Origin: Coriobacteriales bacterium
Lineage (GTDB): Bacteria; Actinomycetota; Coriobacteriia; Coriobacteriales; UBA8131
Assembly (NCBI GenBank): GCA_031276475.1
Contig: JAISMZ010000070.1
Span: 1 to 13,401 of the forward strand
Direction: 5' to 3'
DNA length: 13,401 nucleotides
Positions 1-5,630 of this stretch are shown in pieces; within the stretch, counting starts at the first letter, position 1, and each line of letters starts with the position of its first letter. The position numbers were made by a program, and so were the translations under genes. The notes below the pieces were generated by a model, which did no database searches, had not been told where the DNA came from, and saw nothing but the letters and a program-made list of their open reading frames with translations.

Positions 1-8
1 ATCACCAG

Positions 9-48
9 GAACACAAAAGAACCGTCCCTCTGTGTCGTCCCCGTGTCC
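9..48. repeat. Partial copy of a dispersed REP-like repeat
   Basis: The stretch starting GAACACAAAAGAACCGTCCC closely resembles one arm of the large palindrome at 1945-2113 (right arm from 2047: GAACACAAAAGAGTACGTCC). Its GAACCGTCCCTCTGTGTC part also resembles the reverse complement of 1938-1954. It overlaps the first codons of the glycosyltransferase ORF, so the annotated 5' end of that gene may be repeat-derived. Only one half is visible because the window starts here. Such repeats are often mobilised by REP-associated (Y1) transposases, but none is present in the window. Confidence 0.6.
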
Positions 49-1111
49 GCCCTCAGCGGTAGACCGGCCCTTAGTGCTACCGGTGATAAGCTTCGCTGTG
101 CCCTGCTATAACGTTGCCGACTACCTCGATAACTGCGTGCAGAGCATCCTTGATGGCTGCGATGGCCTCGAGGGGCGCTTTGAGATCATCCTCGTTGACG
201 ATGGCTCTACCAAAGACGAGACGCCGGCGCTGGTGGACGCCTGGCAGCGTCGTCGCCCGGATGTCGTGCGGGCCATCCATCAGAAAAACGGCGGCCACGG
301 CATGGCGGTGAACACGGGGCTTGAGCAGGCCCGGGGCGTCTACTTTAAGGTTGTGGACGCCGATGACTGGCTGGACGGTGACGCGGCGCGCGAGGTGATG
401 GCCTTGCTGGCCGACTTTGCCTCCCGCACCCGCCCGCTCGATCTGCTGATAACCAATTACGTTTACGAGAAGGTCTACGAGAACAAACGCACAGCCATCC
501 GCTACCGCTCGGTGATGCCGGCAGGACGGGTCTTTGGCTGGGCGGAGCTGGGTCGTGTTAAGCCGTACCAGAACATCTTGATGCATTCGGTGATCTATCG
601 CACCGAGCTTTTGCGCTCGATGGGCTTCAAGCTGCCGTCGCATACTTTTTATGTCGATAATATCTTTGTCTACGTGCCCCTGCCGCTGGTGGAAAGCATC
701 TATTACTGCGACGTGGATATGTACCGCTACTTCATCGGCCGTGAGGGGCAGTCGGTCAACGAGCGGGTGATGGCCTCGCGCATCGAGCAGCAGCTGCGCA
801 TCACCCGCGTGATGATTGACGCCTACGACCTCGACCGCGAGGTGGCCTGCGAGCGTCTGCGCCGCTATATGGAGAACTACCTGGCGATGATGATGGTGAT
901 CTGCACGGTCTTCTTGAAGATATCCGGCCGCGCCGACGCCGCACAGCTGCACCAGGGCATCTGGGACTACCTCCAGGAGCACAACCCTGCCTCCGCGCGA
1001 CGCATCCGCCACTCCGCCCTGGGGCATGCAGTCAACCTCAAAGGCCGCGCCGGTCGCGCCGTGGTCATCGGCGGCTACCGGATGGCGCGCAGGATATTCA
1101 AGTTCAACTGA
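32..1111 (+). CDS. Family 2 glycosyltransferase
   Basis: A GT-A fold glycosyltransferase of family 2, 359 residues, expected to transfer a nucleotide-sugar-activated sugar at the inner face of the membrane during surface polysaccharide or teichoic-acid-like polymer synthesis. The fold begins at about residue 18 with PVISFAVPCYN. The nucleotide-binding DDGST is at 56-60 and the metal-binding DADDW at 109-113. The C-terminal half is a helical region ending in basic residues (RMARRIFKFN) with no clear membrane span. The start is uncertain. GTG at 32 lies in repeat sequence without a Shine-Dalgarno site, GTG at 74 sits just before the domain, and the frame is open to the window edge. The natural N-terminus may have been altered by the repeat. 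Donor and acceptor cannot be told from sequence. Confidence 0.85.
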   Translation: MSSPCPPSAVDRPLVLPVISFAVPCYNVADYLDNCVQSILDGCDGLEGRFEIILVDDGSTKDETPALVDAWQRRRPDVVRAIHQKNGGHGMAVNTGLEQARGVYFKVVDADDWLDGDAAREVMALLADFASRTRPLDLLITNYVYEKVYENKRTAIRYRSVMPAGRVFGWAELGRVKPYQNILMHSVIYRTELLRSMGFKLPSHTFYVDNIFVYVPLPLVESIYYCDVDMYRYFIGREGQSVNERVMASRIEQQLRITRVMIDAYDLDREVACERLRRYMENYLAMMMVICTVFLKISGRADAAQLHQGIWDYLQEHNPASARRIRHSALGHAVNLKGRAGRAVVIGGYRMARRIFKFN

Positions 1112-1116
1112 GGTTA
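1078..1116 (+). repeat. 39-bp direct repeat, copy 1 (3' end of glycosyltransferase gene)
   Basis: These 39 bases cover the last ten codons and stop of the glycosyltransferase gene plus five bases. They recur identically at 2112-2150, 1034 bp downstream. The match is broken on both sides (a1077 against c2111, a1117 against t2151). The two copies bracket the pilin gene and the large palindrome. Confidence 0.95.
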
Positions 1117-1161
1117 ATGCGCCAGGGATTCAAATTGCTAGCCACGTGCCCGCAGCCAGTA

Positions 1162-1170
1162 TGCTAGAAT
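1162..1170 (+). promoter_or_regulatory. Possible extended -10 promoter for the pilin gene
   Basis: TGCTAGAAT resembles an extended -10 element (TGn plus TAGAAT), 46 bases before the GTG start of the pilin gene. No well-spaced -35 is visible; TTGCTA at 1135-1140 is too far. The same extended form, TGCTATAAT, precedes the tRNA-Pro gene in this window, which lends some support. Confidence 0.35.
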
Positions 1171-1216
1171 AGCACCTGCAAGCAGCAGGCTTTAAGTCCA
1201 GTGGAAGGGGAGCGAA

Positions 1217-1927
1217 GTGTCCAAAATTGCAGCGGGGGGGGGGGGCGTCACAGGAGCCTCACCGACCATTCCAAAGAACAGGCTTTATCGTCGTGAGAAG
1301 CAAGCAGGCTTTACGCTCGTAGAGGTGATCGTCGTCCTCGTCATCTTGGCGATACTGGCCGCCATAGCGATACCGGCGCTGACGGGCTATATCGACAAGG
1401 CGCAGAACAGTGAGTGGATATCTAAGGCGCGCAATGCGGCGATGGCTGTGCGGACTGTAGTCAGCGAGGCATACGCAAGTGGGGTAAGCGCTGCCGACGC
1501 AGCTTATATCAACAACGGACAGGACGGTTGGTATAATGCGGCAGGCAGTAACGTGAAACTGTTTTATCTAGGCAGCTTTGCGTCCAGTCAGGGTAGCGTT
1601 AACAAAGAAGCTGCCGCATTGATGGGCGAGACATATCCTGATCCCGTGCAATCTGGCAATACTTCGTATGGTGGCCCAGGTTCTTGGGATGTGGTATACC
1701 TTGCCCCCAAGACATCCGATTACACAGCGTTTGACGCTCCGGCGTTCATATACCGGTACTACCCTGATGGGCAAACCTCAGGAAAGACATTTACGATGGT
1801 TACCTATGGAGTTGCCGATCTTGACGCTTCGGGCAAGACATGGACTCAGATAGCTAATGCTTTGCGGGCGCTTACAGATCCAATAGATTTATCTGCTGCT
1901 TACAGGGTGTATTACGATTGCAAGTAG
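1217..1927 (+). CDS. Type IV pilin-like prepilin
   Basis: A 236-residue class III (type IV pilin/pseudopilin) precursor. The leader of 31 residues ends in Gly and is followed by FTLVEVIVVL, so prepilin peptidase should cut between G31 and F32. The conserved glutamate is at +5 (E36). A hydrophobic N-terminal helix (about 32-55) is followed by a soluble domain rich in Tyr, Ala and Gly with a single late Cys. It would be assembled in a membrane-anchored pilus or secretion pseudopilus. The GTG start is supported by GGAAGGGGAG at 1203-1212, four bases upstream. No other in-frame start occurs before the transmembrane helix, so translation must cross the 12-G tract at 1234-1245. No pilus assembly genes (ATPase, PilC, PilD) are nearby, so it is an orphan pilin gene in this window. 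Confidence 0.85.
   Translation: MSKIAAGGGGVTGASPTIPKNRLYRREKQAGFTLVEVIVVLVILAILAAIAIPALTGYIDKAQNSEWISKARNAAMAVRTVVSEAYASGVSAADAAYINNGQDGWYNAAGSNVKLFYLGSFASSQGSVNKEAAALMGETYPDPVQSGNTSYGGPGSWDVVYLAPKTSDYTAFDAPAFIYRYYPDGQTSGKTFTMVTYGVADLDASGKTWTQIANALRALTDPIDLSAAYRVYYDCK
1234..1245 (+). repeat. Poly-G tract (12 G) inside the pilin start region
   Basis: Twelve consecutive G lie between codons 6 and 10 of the pilin gene. At 12 G the prepilin frame is open. Losing or gaining one or two bases would put the GTG start out of frame with the prepilin leader. G tracts of this length are classic slipped-strand phase-variation sites. Confidence 0.9.
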
Positions 1928-1944
1928 ACAGGTAAGCGGACACA

Positions 1945-2113
1945 GGGACGGTTCATCCGTCCTGGGGACACAAAGGGGAGGGACACAAAGGGGACGTACT
2001 CTTTTGTGTTCTTGCTGGTGTTGTTGCCGTTGGCGACGCTGTGGCAGAACACAAAAGAGTACGTCCCCTTTGTGTCCCTCCCCTTTGTGTCCCCAGGACG
2101 GATGAACCGTCCC
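1945..2113. repeat. Perfect 68-bp inverted repeat (169-bp palindromic element)
   Basis: Arms 1945-2012 and 2046-2113 are exact reverse complements, separated by 33 bases. Each arm contains its own small hairpin at the outer end (GGACGG-TTCAT-CCGTCC) and two direct copies of GGACACAAAGGGG-like units, so the structure is nested. Just outside the left arm, GGACACA at 1938-1944 continues the repeat. The counterpart on the right is missing and is replaced by the 39-bp direct repeat. The element lies between the convergent pilin (+) and PIN toxin (-) genes and could end transcription from both sides. It resembles REP/BIME-type non-autonomous elements; no transposase is present. Confidence 0.9.
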
Positions 2114-2150
2114 GGATGGCGCGCAGGATATTCAAGTTCAACTGAGGTTA
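2112..2150 (+). pseudogene. 39-bp direct repeat, copy 2 (glycosyltransferase 3'-end remnant)
   Basis: This is identical to 1078-1116. Read on the plus strand it still encodes the last ten residues and stop of the glycosyltransferase (RMARRIFKFN, stop at 2143-2145), with no gene attached upstream. It abuts the palindrome (two-base overlap). Its last three bases are the reverse-complemented stop codon of the PIN toxin gene. It may be a leftover of a second glycosyltransferase copy, or the far boundary of an inserted 1-kb block. Confidence 0.85.
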
Positions 2151-2555
2151 TTGCGGCTTTGTGTGCCTCTCTAAAAATTGAGTTGGTGTCAGCACTATTT
2201 CACTTTTTGGGAAGTGCCTGCTGTTTCCGGTTATCAGAATCGCGCCTGCAGCAACCGCGAGATCGTAAAATACCTTGTCGCTCTGATCCCTGTTAAAAGT
2301 CTCCGCTGTGGGCAGGGGCGCAACACTCCTTGTCTTGCTAAATCTCAGATATTCAAGGAATGCTGCTTTTGTTCTGTTCGCTATTGCGTCAAATTTTGGC
2401 CGCGATAAAACCTCTTCGTACTCCTTGGCTATTTCTGGGCAGATGACAAGTTCGTATTCGCTATTAAAGATAAGCTGGAAGATCAGATCACAATTTGAAC
2501 CGGGCTTCAAAAGAGCGGAGACTACTACATTGGTGTCCAACACGAGCTTTCTCAT
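2148..2555 (-). CDS. PIN-domain toxin of a type II toxin-antitoxin pair
   Basis: A 135-residue single PIN domain, a metal-dependent ribonuclease family typical of type II toxins. Visible features are LDTNVVVSALL at the N-terminus with D7, the glutamate-rich EIAKEYEEVL at 41-50, RDQSDKVFYDLA at 89-100 with D93 and D98, and ITGNSRHFP at 108-116, where many PIN proteins have Asp in place of the Asn. The length is normal for the family. The ATG start overlaps the antitoxin stop (TCAT on the plus strand at 2552-2555), so the two are translationally coupled. Base composition is more AT-rich than the flanking genes, which suggests horizontal acquisition. The stop codon coincides with the end of the 39-bp repeat. 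The RNA target cannot be told. Confidence 0.85.
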   Translation of the reverse strand: MRKLVLDTNVVVSALLKPGSNCDLIFQLIFNSEYELVICPEIAKEYEEVLSRPKFDAIANRTKAAFLEYLRFSKTRSVAPLPTAETFNRDQSDKVFYDLAVAAGAILITGNSRHFPKSEIVLTPTQFLERHTKPQ

Positions 2556-2827
2556 TTACGGCTCTTTCGCACAGCGGCAATCTCGCTTTCGATCTCGGCG
2601 TCCGTAATCTTGTCCAACCCGTTTTCTTCGGCCATCCGCTGTATTTGCTCGTAACAATAGCGCCCATAGAGATCCTGCGCCATTTGTATGGATTGGTCGA
2701 TGGGCAGATCCTCAATATTCAGCACGATACTTTGCGGGCGGCCATTATTGGTCACCAGTACGGGAGTGCTGTTTGAGCAGACTCGCCTGGGGTTTTTGCT
2801 CAAGTCCCCTATGGTGTAGGTATTCAC
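2552..2827 (-). CDS. Phd/YefM-like antitoxin
   Basis: A 91-residue protein whose N-terminal half follows the Phd/YefM pattern: MNTYTIGDLSKNP, then TPVLVTNNGRPQSIVLNI, a DNA-binding fold that usually represses its own operon. The charged C-terminal half (MAEENGLDKITDAEIESEIA) is expected to wrap around the toxin. The GTG start at 2827 is well supported by GGAGG at 2836-2840, eight bases upstream. It overlaps the PIN toxin gene by four bases. The antitoxin-first order is standard. The family call rests on pattern only. Confidence 0.8.
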   Translation of the reverse strand: MNTYTIGDLSKNPRRVCSNSTPVLVTNNGRPQSIVLNIEDLPIDQSIQMAQDLYGRYCYEQIQRMAEENGLDKITDAEIESEIAAVRKSRK

Positions 2828-2863
2828 AATTATTTCCTCCTATGCTTCTCTGATTTTCCTCCA

Positions 2864-2893
2864 ATTTTACTTCAACAACCAACCATCTGGCAA
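2864..2893 (-). promoter_or_regulatory. Candidate promoter of the toxin-antitoxin operon
   Basis: On the minus strand, TTGCCA (2888-2893) and TAAAAT (2864-2869) are separated by 18 bases, which places the transcript start about 30 bases before the antitoxin GTG. Antitoxins of this kind normally bind near their own promoter, but I see no clear operator palindrome. Confidence 0.45.
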
Positions 2894-2944
2894 GTCTTCG
2901 CTTCAGTGGCGGTGCGTCGGGGTTGAATCGGTCGGCAGCTACGC

Positions 2945-2973
2945 TTGACCAAGCGCGATTTGTCCGCTAACAT
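2945..2973 (+). promoter_or_regulatory. Promoter of the metNIQ leader transcript
   Basis: TTGACC (2945-2950) and TAACAT (2968-2973) are separated by exactly 17 bases, a good housekeeping-sigma match. The predicted transcript start, about 2980, lies almost on the ATG of the leader ORF at 2982 and leaves about 210 bases of leader before metN. Confidence 0.6.
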
Positions 2974-2979
2974 TATCCG

Positions 2980-3192
2980 CTATGAGTGTTCATGCCCTGC
3001 ATACCACCATGATGATGCTCGAGACTGGGTTCAGGAGTTGCTCCTTTAAGAGCCGTTCTTGAGACTCGGGCGTTAAACGGTGTCTGCAGGTACTCTTCCG
3101 CCAGCCACATACGGCAGATCGCCGGTCGCGTTCAGCCGGTTCGCCAGTTACACAGCTGTCTACAACAACCAAGGAATGCAGGAAGGCTCCCC
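2980..3192 (+). promoter_or_regulatory. metNIQ 5' leader region with short alternative hairpins
   Basis: This 213-base leader holds the Met-rich ORF and several short stems that exclude one another: AGGAG/CTCCT (3033-3045), GCTC/GAGC (3040-3053), GCCGTT/AACGGT (3052-3081), CGGC/GCCG (3112-3124) and GCCGGT/GCCGGT with wobble ends (3121-3140). None is followed by a T run, so no ordinary intrinsic terminator is visible. I see no SAM riboswitch core and no T-box sequence. The ribosome site for metN, AGGAAGG, is at 3180-3186. The 120 bases upstream of 2945 hold nothing beyond the antitoxin promoter. Confidence 0.4.
2982..3062 (+). CDS. Putative methionine-rich leader peptide (attenuator)
   Basis: A 26-codon ORF running from ATG at 2982 to TGA at 3060-3062. 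Residues 1-9 are MSVHALHTT, residues 10-12 are three consecutive Met codons (3009-3017), and the remainder is LETGFRSCSFKSRS. It lies between a good promoter and the methionine importer operon. This is the arrangement expected for control by ribosome stalling when charged Met-tRNA is scarce. No Shine-Dalgarno site precedes it, and the predicted transcript start is within a few bases of the ATG, so it would be read as a near-leaderless message, a mode common in actinobacteria. Whether it is translated is inference. Confidence 0.55.
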   Translation: MSVHALHTTMMMLETGFRSCSFKSRS

Positions 3193-4026
3193 GTGATAGA
3201 GCTTAAGAGCCTCTCAAAGACCTACTCTTCAAAGAATGGATCTTCTTACGAGGCGCTCAAAGACATAGACCTCCGGGTCGACGACGGCGACATCTATGGC
3301 ATCATCGGCGTCTCAGGCGCGGGCAAATCCACGCTCGTGCGCTGCATGAACCTTCTGGAGCGCCCCACTGCCGGGCAGGTACTGATAGACGGTGAGGATA
3401 TCACCCATTATCAGGGACGCCACCTGTTCGAGCTGCGCAGCCGTATTGGGATGATCTTTCAGGACTTCAACCTTTTTACGCAGCGCACCGTACTGAAAAA
3501 CGTGCTCTTTCCGCTGGAGATCCGTCACGACGGGCACAGCTCCGCGCTCAGCCGGGCTCGCGAACTGCTTGAACTCGTTGGCCTTTCCGATATGGAGGAT
3601 CGCTATCCATCGCAGCTTTCCGGCGGCCAGCAGCAGCGCGTCTCCATCGCCCGCGCTCTCGCCAACCGCCCCTCCTACCTGCTCTGCGACGAGCTCACGA
3701 GTGCGCTCGATTCGCTGACAACAGCCTCCATCCTGGCGCTGCTGGCCGAGATCAACCGCACGCTCGGCGTGACCATTGTCATTATCACCCACGCCATGAG
3801 CGTCGTTCAGGCGGTCTGCAACAAAGTGGCTGTCATCGACGGCTCACGGATTGTGGAGGCAGGCAGGGTCACCGAGGTCTTTTCTTCTCCACAGGCTCGC
3901 ATCACCCTCCAGTTATTGGGGCTTGAACCAGTTACTGCCGCCGCCCCCGCCGCGGCTGGCGCGACTGGTACCATCAACGCACACGACCCATCAGACACGA
4001 AGAGGGAGGTTGCTTCGGATGCCTGA
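3193..4026 (+). CDS. metN: Methionine ABC importer ATP-binding protein, short form
   Basis: The ATPase that powers methionine uptake with MetI and MetQ, on the inner face of the membrane. All nucleotide-binding motifs are present: Walker A GVSGAGKST at 39-47, Q-loop Q90, signature LSGGQQQR at 142-149, Walker B YLLCDE at 162-167 and switch histidine H200. The family MetN of about 340 residues carries a C-terminal NIL domain that binds methionine and shuts down transport. This protein ends at 277 with an Ala/Gly/Thr-rich tail in its place, so that feedback domain is missing. The GTG start has AGGAAGG six bases upstream. The stop overlaps metI by eight bases. Methionine specificity is inferred from metI, metQ and the leader. 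Confidence 0.85.
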   Translation: MIELKSLSKTYSSKNGSSYEALKDIDLRVDDGDIYGIIGVSGAGKSTLVRCMNLLERPTAGQVLIDGEDITHYQGRHLFELRSRIGMIFQDFNLFTQRTVLKNVLFPLEIRHDGHSSALSRARELLELVGLSDMEDRYPSQLSGGQQQRVSIARALANRPSYLLCDELTSALDSLTTASILALLAEINRTLGVTIVIITHAMSVVQAVCNKVAVIDGSRIVEAGRVTEVFSSPQARITLQLLGLEPVTAAAPAAAGATGTINAHDPSDTKREVASDA

Positions 4027-4696
4027 TTTTCTCACCGCAGAATTCTGGCAGGAATACGGCACACTGCTCGGTCAGGCGACCATCGAAACGCTGGTGATGG
4101 TCGCAAGTTCCACGGTGATCGCCTATGCCGTGGGCATCCTGTTGGCGGTGGTTCTCAAACTCACCGAGTCCGGCGGCCTGAAGCCTCAACCTGTCCTTAA
4201 CGCGGTGCTGGGCTGGGTCGTAAACATGGGGCGTTCGTTGCCTTTCATCATTTTGCTGATCATCCTGATCCCCTTCACCCGGATGATCGCCGGTACCATC
4301 GTTGGCATTCGCGGCGCAATCGTGCCCCTCGCTGTTTGCGCGATACCTTTTGTCGCCCGTATGGTGGAGAGCTCGTTTTCTGAGGTGCGCCCCGGTTGTA
4401 TCGAGGCAGCACAGGCCTTTGGCGCCAGCACCATGCAGATCGTCTTTCGGGTCTTTCTCCCCGAGAGCCTGCCCTCGCTCATCAGGGGTGCGGCTATCAC
4501 CTGCATCACGCTGGTCGGCTATGCCGCCATGGCCGGCGCGGTAGGCGCCGGTGGGCTGGGCGACGTCGCCATCCGCTATGGCTACTACCGTTATCAAGGC
4601 GGGGTGATGTTTGCCAGCATCGTCGTTTTGATCATCGTGGTACAACTGATACAGAGCCTCTTTGACCTGGTGGCACGCAGGATAGATAAGAGGTGA
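4019..4696 (+). CDS. metI: Methionine ABC importer permease
   Basis: A 225-residue membrane permease of the MetI type (family about 217), expected to dimerise and form the methionine pathway. Hydrophobic spans are visible at about 22-46, 64-90, 100-120, 155-181 and 196-215. The cytoplasmic EAA loop that docks on MetN is EAAQAFGASTMQIVFRVFLP at 129-148. The ATG at 4019 is chosen because GAGGGAGG at 4002-4009 lies nine bases upstream and because it matches the family N-terminus. The frame stays open further upstream inside metN, but that extension is a shadow of metN. The eight-base overlap with metN indicates translational coupling. Confidence 0.9.
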   Translation: MPDFLTAEFWQEYGTLLGQATIETLVMVASSTVIAYAVGILLAVVLKLTESGGLKPQPVLNAVLGWVVNMGRSLPFIILLIILIPFTRMIAGTIVGIRGAIVPLAVCAIPFVARMVESSFSEVRPGCIEAAQAFGASTMQIVFRVFLPESLPSLIRGAAITCITLVGYAAMAGAVGAGGLGDVAIRYGYYRYQGGVMFASIVVLIIVVQLIQSLFDLVARRIDKR

Positions 4697-4742
4697 CGAG
4701 TAAAAGCTGTGCGGGCAAGACTTACATTTTGGAGGAAGTATT

Positions 4743-5609
4743 ATGAAGATAACCGTTAAGAAGACGTTCAGCCTCACCTTTGGCGCTCTACTCACCTTCA
4801 TGCTCGCGTTTTTGCTGGTCGCCTGTGGCAGCTCGGCCACAGAGTCCGGTACGGGCGGGGGAAATGGTGCACTTGCGGAGCTAGCCGTTATCAAGGTGGC
4901 CGCCTCACCCACCCCGCACGCCGAGATACTTAACAACATCAAAGAGAATCTCGCAATCCAGGGCTATGACCTGCAGGTCGTCGAGTACACCGATTATGTC
5001 ATTCCCAACACGGCCACTCAAGACGGCGAAGTTGTGGCAAACTACTTTCAGCATCAGCCCTATCTCACAGATTTCAATGCGGAGAATGGCACCGATCTTG
5101 TCTCCGTGGGCAGCATCCACTTTGAACCGCTGGGCATCTATCCCGGCAAGACCACCACGCTGGCCAACCTGCCGGATGGCGCCACCATAGCTGTTCCCAA
5201 CGACACCACCAACGAAGCTCGCGCCCTGCAACTGCTCGCCGCCCAGGGTCTGATCACCCTGCCGGCAAACGCCGGTCTGAACGTCACCCCCAAAGACATC
5301 GTGGGCAACCCCAAGAACCTCAACTTTACCGAGGTCGAGGCGGCTGCCGTACCCGTACAGCTCGCTGATGTGGACTTGGGTGTCATCAACGGCAACTACG
5401 CCCTGGGCGCCGGCATCAATCCCGCTGCGGTGTTGGCCACCGAGGACGCAGCTTCCCAGGCTGCACAGACCTACGCTAACATCCTGGTCGTCAGGGCGGG
5501 CAACGAGGACGATGCGGGCGTTAAGGCGCTGTTGGCAGCTTTGCAGTCTGAGGAGACCCGCGCATTTATCAAGATGGTCTATGACGGTGTCATCATCCCG
5601 GTGTTTTAG
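4743..5609 (+). CDS. metQ: Methionine-binding lipoprotein (NlpA/MetQ family)
   Basis: The substrate-binding lipoprotein of the importer, 288 residues. The signal peptide has basic residues followed by a hydrophobic core, ending in the lipobox LLVAC with Cys28 as the lipidated residue, so the mature protein is tethered outside the membrane. The NlpA-type domain starts at about 50 (VIKVAASPTPHAEIL) and includes NYFQHQPYLTDFN and GIYPGKTTTLANLP, both typical of MetQ. The start has GGAGGA at 4731-4736, six bases upstream. It follows metI by 46 bases and completes the operon in the common metN-metI-metQ order. Related NlpA proteins can bind other amino acids, so methionine is likely but not certain. 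Confidence 0.9.
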   Translation: MKITVKKTFSLTFGALLTFMLAFLLVACGSSATESGTGGGNGALAELAVIKVAASPTPHAEILNNIKENLAIQGYDLQVVEYTDYVIPNTATQDGEVVANYFQHQPYLTDFNAENGTDLVSVGSIHFEPLGIYPGKTTTLANLPDGATIAVPNDTTNEARALQLLAAQGLITLPANAGLNVTPKDIVGNPKNLNFTEVEAAAVPVQLADVDLGVINGNYALGAGINPAAVLATEDAASQAAQTYANILVVRAGNEDDAGVKALLAALQSEETRAFIKMVYDGVIIPVF

Positions 5610-5630
5610 CGATAGTGATCCCTGGCTAGT

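Noticed and set aside
77..1027. Long minus-strand ORF opposite the glycosyltransferase gene
   Set aside because: It is a His/Val/Asp-rich shadow typical of GC-rich antisense frames, with no domain pattern; the plus strand encodes a clear GT2 fold.
1078..2150. Classical integrated phage or genomic island with att sites
   Set aside because: The direct repeats look att-like, but the 995-bp interval carries no integrase, excisionase or phage gene, so I report only a duplication of unknown cause.
2006..2296. Plus-strand ORF across the palindrome and the toxin gene
   Set aside because: It starts in the palindrome spacer region, crosses repeat sequence and lies antisense to a recognisable PIN toxin; no protein-like features.
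2990..3172. Minus-strand 60-residue ORF over the metNIQ leader
   Set aside because: No ribosome site or recognisable fold, and it lies antisense to a well-formed promoter and leader ORF.
2980..3192. SAM riboswitch or T-box in the metNIQ leader
   Set aside because: I looked for the GGCAACC-type SAM core and for a TGG-ACC-type T-box sequence and saw neither. A covariance-model search would settle it.
3851..4018. Upstream extension of the metI reading frame
   Set aside because: This part lies inside metN in another frame; the strong ribosome site and family N-terminus place the start at 4019.
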